64,000 bases of DNA, taken from assembly GCA_013407085.1 (NCBI GenBank), contig JACCGJ010000305.1, forward strand, positions 91,164 through 155,163, read 5' to 3'. The stretch comes from Atriophallophorus winterbourni. Taxonomy: Eukaryota; Platyhelminthes; Trematoda; Plagiorchiida; Microphallidae. Below the pieces are notes generated by a model. The model made no database searches. It was not told where the DNA came from and saw nothing but the letters and a program-made list of their open reading frames with translations. This document shows, in pieces, positions 50,401 through 59,400 of this stretch. The stretch's first letter is position 1; the number at the start of each line of letters is the position of its first letter. Made by a program: the position numbers and the translations under genes.

Positions 50401-53400
50401 CTTGACAAGATACAAGGTTAAGCAAACACTCCAAGAAGATGCTTGGTGCAAGACCGCCATTGAACACCGTTTCGGGACATATCATGAAGCGTAACTAGCC
50501 ATTGCGACATCTGATCGTAGGGAAACCAGCCTGGAAGACGCGCTGCGCCGACTTTGGAAAGGCTACTAGCAAGGGTTTTTAACTGCCTATGGCACGTTAT
50601 GATTTTGCCACCACGGGATTTACACCAATCAGAATATAGCGTTGCAAAAAGAATCCTGATTCAGGCAAAATGCCAAACAGCCAGAGAGTTCGCGTAGGCT
50701 GAGATAGTGTCAAGTTGCCCAGACCCAAACAGACGTGCGAAACGGCACAGCTAGAGAGTTATGAAAAGATCAACAGAAAAAAACAATCAGGTTGATTCAA
50801 TCGATAAGCTGCTGTGATACCAACAACACTATCGACATCTATCGGAAACAGCGCGATAAACGGCGGAACTGCTCTTACTGACAGGAGAAGGGGCGAAGGC
50901 GGGTGACTGGCGCCTTAAAACCAGTTTGCTCCGGGCAGATGGAGCTCGTCAGCTACTGGCAATCCATCTAGGGGAAGGAAATCCCTGACCCCAAACCCCC
51001 ACTGCCTTGTGGGTCACCCGATTGCGGGAAAGGCTTCGGGAGAAAACCCCGAGGAAAAATCCGGAGAGAAGTCCCGTAGGTAGATAACTGGCGCACAGCG
51101 CGTTTATCTGCCAACTCCCTGCTGCCTTGTAGGTTTCACTTGGCTGTGCAAAGGCTAGAGAGGTGTACTCGAACAAACACCGAGTGGTGCTGGGGACATC
51201 ACTTGTACACTACCCCCAAGAAACTTCATGATGATGTCTCAATGGGTCTGCGTACCGTCTACGGAGTTTGCAGATGGGAACGAGACTGGATCACGATCTG
51301 CAACGATCTCGCCTCGTGGGCTGGTGCGATCCGAGACATCAATGAAGCCGGCTAATCCACCCGTGGAGCCAGCCGCACAAAAGTAAAAAGTAAGTAAACG
51401 TCACCCGAACGAGAGCGCACAAACTAACCTGCGGCAAGGTTTCCACCGATGGCTCTGTACGACCTTGCTTAAGTTCGACGAACAATTCCGCAGTACAGTA
51501 TGGCGTGACACTCCAAAATAGACGCAAATTCGGAAAGTGTATGGTCAACAAGACCAGCTTGGACAACAGATGGTGTGCATTGAATTCCGACGGAATTTGA
51601 TGACGTCCGGTATACAACGAGAACCCAATGGACACGTCACTACGAGGACCAGCGCGACTTCGGGCAGTGACTGAAGACAACAAGTGACATACATACATGT
51701 CGGATGATAAACTAACAGGTACACGAGACAAAGGTCACGCCCTTACCTTTGTTCGACATGGAGAATTCAATCAGCAAGATCGGGTAAGGGTAATGTCGGG
51801 ACATGGAGGTGCACTGCTGATACAGACGACCGGAGTTCAGGGAACCTACGAGGTCACTGATAGATTTTCGTTCCACACATAAATGCGGGGCGAGAATATA
51901 GTCCGCGATGCTCAAGGTCATTGGGTTCACCTGAAACGGGCGTGAAAATGTTTCGTTTTTCGCGCGAAACATCGCCCATCGCAAAGAACATGAGAAGGAG
52001 GTGCCGACGTCGACAACAAGAGTTTGAGTTGCGAAAGAATTGAGTTGCAATTATTTGAAGAATGTTAGCAAGTATTAAACGATATGCAATTTGTCAAGGT
52101 AGGTCAAAAGGGGTCCGAAGTAACGAGAGCTCGCAATGGCCAGACAAATCAAATCACACTAACAACTGGCCAGACAGGTTGACGAGCGTGCTGTGGTAAC
52201 AGGATTTGCCAATTAGAGACAGACATCTTTTATTCTTTCTCATATGCGATTAGACCGATTGGCACTCTCTTATGGTGTGGAGTTCGTGGGTAAACTCAAA
52301 TAACGCTGAAAAATTGATTGGAATATGTTTGGGACCGATCGTGTATTCATAATGCAAAGAAATTTGAGTGCAATCGGTTAGAACAGGTTTTGGGTAACGT
52401 CTCACTTCTGACACAAAATCTTCGTCAGACAGGGAACTTGACTAAGTAGCAGTCAACCCACCACCACGGATTTGACTTTACCGCTAAACAGCTTATAGCA
52501 CGTTTTAGATACAGGCCACAGCTTCTGTGCCAGAAGTGAAACGTTACCCAAAAACTGCTCTAACCGACTGCACTCAAATTTCTTTGCACCGAAAGGATTG
52601 AATTCGCGAGTGAATCAAGACACAGTCGACAAGTAAGTGCGAAATGCGGGGTGGGTGGGTGATGTGGTCAACGTTGTATCGCTTGACATCGAAGCGACGG
52701 TGGATAAAGTAACGGACCTCGAGTGACCTTGAAATACCCCCCTCAAGGTCATAGATTGTGTAAGTAACGCCGTGTCTAATTGATTACAGTCCGTAAGGAG
52801 TGGCAACCGAGAGCTACCTTTAGTCTTACTGCTATCGTATGAAATTACAAACCTGACCCACACTGGGCAGAAATTCTGTCTACTTGCTCAGACCAAGACA
52901 AATATAGAAAAGCAATCACGGCAGCGAGACTCTATCGTGCTTCAACATGCAATTCACTGGTGGTAAATCAATTGGTGTTAGCTACGGAGTACAGTGCAAG
53001 TTGGTGGTATATTAGAAAGATAACCTTTAAAGAAATTCGGATATTTTGGGAGTGCTTTATTAGATTTTGCTTAAAATGAGAGTAGTTAGGTAAATATCTG
53101 CATCCGACTCAACACGAAGCAATCACTTCACCAACACGAAAGACAAAGTGGCAAATGAAGAACAATCAAACATTGTCTACTGCATCGGACAAACCGGTCG
53201 CCAGACTACATGAACACCAGTTAGCCTTATGAAGACGCGACCCAAGGTTATTAATTTCGATGCATATTGATCAATTCGGACACCAATTCGATTGGGATGA
53301 CGCAAAAATATTAGCAAAAGAAAACAACCGACGAGCGCGAGAATTCATCGAAGCGTGGCACTCAACAACGACATCAATTAACCAGCACCTTCAATAGGCT

Positions 53401-56400
53401 ACGACCTATGGAGCAATGAAAACTCGATGGATAAGAATGCAACATATGAAATCCACCAGAGAGAACAGACCATATACATACCAATGAATACCAATTATAA
53501 GTCGCTTCGAAAGAAGTTTTTCTGATGATGTCATCTACATTTCTGACGAAACATCTAAGAACAACTACTACACAAGCTCAGCGAACATCACTAATGTCTG
53601 CTTGTGGTAGGTGAATGAATATCGGACCGGTATACACAGTTTACGAACAGCAAATCGTTCCCAATCCAAAGAGTTATATTCCATACTCATGAAACGACTA
53701 CACAGAGTATCATAAGGTTCAGTAATGGCCACACCCGAATACTAGCGGTAAAAATGGTAAAATGTACAATCGATTAGAATAAAATTTATCAAGAGCTGAG
53801 AACAACAGCAACAACAAAACGTTAATATATTATGAATTAAGTTGCAATAAACTGACCTCAATAAAAAGCAAATTTCAGAATCGATGGAATTTAACTTCAC
53901 CGGATCTGCAGAAATGTTCCATGAGATTAAAATATTTTTGACTACTCATGAGTAAGAACAAACTTGTATCATGATGATTTGCGTTAACAACTACAGGTAC
54001 GGTTGAGAGAATCTTACCTTCATGCCTTTACGATAGAGCAAAGCAGGGAGTTCGCTTCGAAACTCCCGCATATCTACGATCACACACGGTTGGGCGACAG
54101 GAACGTGGCCGAGAGCGGAGGGGGGTAGCAACCCATCTTGGGGAATCACAATGCGACTGCTCAATCGTATCAGAGACTCGAAGGCCTCTTTTTCCTTTGA
54201 TAGAAAAAACAGTAGTAGTAGTAGTAGAAAAAATGATGTTAAACGAAATGGTGATGAATAAAAGCCACTTTAAAAGTGATTTCAATTTCGTTAGTCAACT
54301 TTTGGTGAAGACCTAGCCGACAGTCGCAGGGCAACATTTTTCGGAAAGTGTCTATCGCAACCGCCAAAACATCAAGCGTATGCAAATGAACATTGCAACG
54401 AGACGTTGGTTTTAAGAATGCAAAACTCGTAAACAACCGACCAACTAGCAGTTTATAACGTGAGGATAATATGATTTTAGCCCCCCCCTCACAGCCGAGG
54501 ATTTCGACGACACGGACAAGTAAAACCCGAGACGGATGTGCAATCGTGTATCATTTACGTGCTGTGCGGCTAACATCGTGCTAAATTGATTGGCCAACGG
54601 TAGTGAGCTTCAAGCTGAAACACGCCGGAGTCTCACTACCATTTCTATTCCCCGTTATATCTGTCTAGGCCTGGGCAACCTGACAGTATCTTAGCCCACG
54701 TGCAGTCTCTGACTGCGCGGCACTTTGCCTGGATCAGGCTGGTGCTTTCATACATAAAAGCCGAGACCAGATACGTACTTCAATTATGACACTGTTGGAT
54801 AAGATTGCCACAGTTAACATGTTTAATCACACAATCCACAACCGGTTGAGATGAAACGCATTCATTTGAATAAAATGTCTATATTTGCACGAATTTCCGT
54901 CACACACACGTACCCATTGACCGGTTTCGTGTTGCTTGCACTCATCCGGTAGGGAGAGTAGGATCAGAATCCGCGTGCCTTGACAGTGGAGAAATAGGGA
55001 GCAAAACCACTGTTGGGAGGAGATAGTCGCACTAAAGTAAAGTAAAGTAAGTACACACAAGTCGATGGGGTTGAATGAAAACTCCGTGCTTGCAAGCACT
55101 GACATCACAAAAGGTTGTCATAGCCGGGGGTGGGAGTGGGGATAAGCTCCCATTGTCTATAAAATGCTACAATATGGCGCGCGTCTCAAATAGCCTCTGA
55201 CAACCAAGTCCAGCTTATGGCCTGCAAGAGTGGCTCCCCGAGCCCGGCGGAACTGCTTCTATCAACAGGAGAAGGGGCGAAGGCGAGTGACCGGCGCCTG
55301 AAAACCAGTTTGCTTCGTGCAGACGGAGCTCGTTAGCCTGGGAGGGCATTTCATCTAAGGGAAGGAAAACCCTGATTTTCAACCTCCGCTGCCTTGAGGG
55401 ATACCCTATCGCGGAAAAGGCTTCGGGAGAAAACCCAAAGAAAAATCTGGATCAGAGTCTCGCAGACGATTAGTTGGTGCACACCACATCTTTCTGGCTA
55501 CTCCCTGCTGCCTTGCAGGTCGCACTTGGCTGTGCAAATGCTAGAGAAGCTGACTCGAACAAACGTCGAGTTTGCAGGTCGCACTTGATTGTGCAAATGC
55601 TAGAGAAGCTGATTCGAACAAACGCCGAGTGGTGCTGGGGATGCCGCTTTGTACCCAATTTCTCAAAACTCTTCATTGAAGCCGACTCATTCTCAAGGAG
55701 GAGATGGTCACACGAAAGTAAAGTAAGTACAAACACCAAACGACCGGCTTCGTGTTGCATGCACTCAGGATCACACATGATTTGAAAACGAGGAGACATG
55801 CGAAAAACGTTTGGAATTGGAGAACACAGATGGATCAGGCTGGCACAACCAACCTGCTCTCCATTAACAATCAACTATACATGCAGATAGGGCTTGAAAC
55901 CAACGGGGCGAGAATGAAATATCAGTTACTGCACGTGTTTATCAACCGGTTAAAATAGGCAGTATTCAAAAAAATACTAATCTGCCTTTTGGGGATAAGC
56001 TCCCAATTCCAAAAATGCTCCAATGGCCTGCGTCTCATATAGCCTCTGACAACCAAGTCCAGCTCCTGGCCTGCACGCGTGGTCCTGTGTGACCCGGCGG
56101 AACTGCTTCTACTGACAGGAGAAAGTGCGAAGGCGGCTGACTGGCGCCTCAAAACCAGCATGCTTCGGGCAGGTGGAGCTCGTTAGTCCATGAAGGCGGC
56201 CCACCTAGGGGAAGAAAAACCCTTACCTCAAACCTCCACTGCCTTGTGGCTACATCCATTCATGGAAAAGGCTTCAGGAGTCAACCTCGAGGAAAAATCC
56301 GGAGCCGGAGTCCCGTTAGGCAGTCCGAAGTTTATTCCACTTCGTCCTGCCAGCTCCTGCGACGGCATCGTTGTCCAAACGTATCAGCCTAGCTGTTCCT

Positions 56401-59400
56401 TTGGTTCCAGTGGTGCCGTGGAGAGGGAGCACTTGCTGCATGGGCAACAGCTAGTTCTCCATATTGAACTGCCCTGGCGTACATCACAACTAATCTGCCT
56501 TTGCTGATATCATGAATGCTGGTCAACAACCATGCATTTTAACGCCGTGCAATGAGACCTACTGTAGAACAAGCTACAATTAACGTTTTGAACTGGGCAA
56601 TCGTGTAGTATTTCGGTGCTGTGCAGCTAATGTCTTGCTAAATTGATTGACTACCGGTAGCGTTGTCAACGGGAACCTCTATGGAGTACAATATGAGGTC
56701 CCACCCACTCATTGAACACTTTGGATGTACAGCTATCTATAAATCGACAAAATGCCAGGCTCGGTTAGCATAGTGAAATGATTAAGTTGCCTGGCCGCTC
56801 AATTGGAAGGCACAGTGTCAGGTGTCAACTTCCAACGGAGGAAGAGCTGTACTGCTCTTGGCTGCCGAACGTAGATCACCCAAACAGCGTGCAAATGACA
56901 CCGATCAGTCGAATACTGTCTATCGTTGTGAGCAGCACGGGAGAAATTGTTCCTCACCGAGTCCGTTGTCATGACAACCACGGAGTACATTTCACGAGCT
57001 AAATTTATACTCATTCGCCAAAATCATTAACAGGGAATCTTATTTTGAAAAAAAGAGTTAAACATACACGGCGCAAATGTGTCAGATAACGCTGCTCTTC
57101 GACCGAGCTGTCGAACAACATGAAAAAGATCTCCAACGACAAGTCATCTTCCGTTGTCCCGGAATCGGAGGCATGGCGGCGCGCTTTGTGAACTTCCAGT
57201 TCTCGAACCCAAGAGACGCGAGGCTCGTAGAGTATGACGTATCGAGGTTGAAGTGATTCCAACACGTAGGATAGTTTATGCCCGAAAGTAGGCGTGTGTT
57301 CTATCGTATGCGGTCCATCGACTGGGGATTCAGTTGTATCTGGAGACAACATGCTTGGAGCCACTCGAATGATCAATTCAAATGGGGTGTCAGAGGACTT
57401 TTTCGAGAGTAACCGTGAAGACACCACAATTCTTCGACAGCCAATCGGTAAACGTTCCTCTTCGGCTGGCTTATCAAGGCCGTTGTGGTGTGGTTCATCG
57501 GAGGAATCCGAACTGTCATCAGTATCTTGGTGGGTTCTTGCATTGTATGGCTGAACCGCAGCTGGTCTGCAGAGTTGAGTAAGGGTCATTGTGGCGGTGT
57601 CATGAGCCGATTTTGAAAGCTGTATGAAGAGAAAGCAGAATAGATGTGCTCGAGAATGAACCAGAAAACGTTGCAGAAGATACGCTGATGATATGAACTG
57701 AAATCGACCCCCAAGCGAAAAACAAGCATACATATAAGGCAGTTGAGAAAAGAAGAGATAAGACGTCTACAGGTCTTCGAAAATCGCTGTCTCTACACCA
57801 TCGATGAGTTAGTTGGCAACCTCGGATACAAAAAGATTATCTGGTCGCTGACACAATACTCATCCCTAACACGGATGTGCAATTGTACAGCACTTATGTG
57901 CTGTGCGGCTAACACCGTGCTAAATTGATTGGCCAAAGGTAGTGAGCTGCATGGTGAAACAGTCTGAAGTCTTACTACAATTTACTGTTCTCTTTTCTTC
58001 CTCGTATCTGTCTAGGCCTGGACAACCTGACAGTATCTTCGCTCACGTGCAGTCCGTGACGGTGCGGCACTTTACCTGGATCAGGCTTGCGCTTTCATAC
58101 CATCATACCATACCATCCCTAGTACTTGATTATTATCAACTTACGCCACAAGAGTTGGCACTTGGTCTAGTTTGGTATGTGCTTTCTTCTTACGGACGTG
58201 TACATTGAGTCAAATGCACTTCAGCTTTTAGTTGTAAATCTTATTATATGTCACTCAAGCATCGACTTGAGGCATTCGTTTAATGGCGTTTTTGATAATG
58301 ATTGCTTGTTTAAGTCATTGCTTTCTCACATCTGAGGTACCAAAATTTTGAAATTCTATCAACATTGTTTGTAGTTGCATATTCTTGAATTGTTTGATCA
58401 ATCAAGAATGTTGTCAAAGCAAGTGACGAGGAAAGCTTGTTATAACGAGTGACAGTGAAAGCCAAAAAGATATCATGCTTATGTCGCCCTACTTGTTCAA
58501 AACACTTGACTGAATGCTTGTTTGATTCCAGGTGTAGACATCTCATGTTAATGCAGATTCAGTAGCTTCCATATACTGCCAGGATTATATGTATGGTATA
58601 GTATGAAAGCACCAGCCTGATCCAGGCAAAGTGCCGCACAGTCAGAGACTGCAGGATTATATCGTGTCTTGGTTGTATGGCAGTTGAGCACTTGATACTT
58701 ATTACCGATGTAACACTGTTAACTAGAAAGACTAAGATAGATTGACTACCGTCGCTGAATGTTCAAAGGTGAAGTGTCCAAACAAGGCAAGAGCTGTTGT
58801 TAATAAAAAAGGCAGAGTTTATAATCATCATTATAACCACTCCATTACGAAAAGGAGTTCGGGACACAACGTTGAAGAATAGAGCTTAAAGTGAATGAAT
58901 GTGAAAGCACAAGACTGATCCAGGCAAAGTGCCGCACAGTCAGAGACTGCACGTGGGATGGGATACTGTCAGGTTGCCCAGGCCTAGACAAATATGAGAG
59001 AAAATAGAAATGGTAGTGAGACTCCAGCCTGTTTCAGCATGCAGCTCATCACCGATGACCAATCAATTCAGCACGGTGTTAGCCGCATAGCACAGAAGTA
59101 CTGCACGATTGCACATTGCATACATACATACGTTATTGGCCACCTTCGGTCGATATCGACCATGGATGTATATCACAATCGCATGATTTTTTTCATGTTC
59201 CACAGCTTTTCCAATTACTAAACAGTCCGATTCCAGAGGAACAATTTCTGCTCCTCCCCAGCTTGCAGACGACGCTATACACAACGCCTCCGATGTGTGC
59301 GGTCAAGAGAAAGTTCTTTGCAATTCGCACGTTGTCCACACCGCTAAGACAAGATGGTTTAGTCAACTGTTTCCGATGTAAAGCTTTGAAGGAAACCACC

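Larger units (their letters stand above)
52318..52590. repeat. Family C hammerhead inverted pair, second locus
   Basis: 52318-52440 matches the right arm and flank at 33130-33320. After 90 bases an opposite arm starts (AGCTTCTGTGCCAGAAGTGA to CTCTAACCGACTGCACTC). This is the same layout as 32924-33252, in an XPF intron. Confidence 0.75.
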
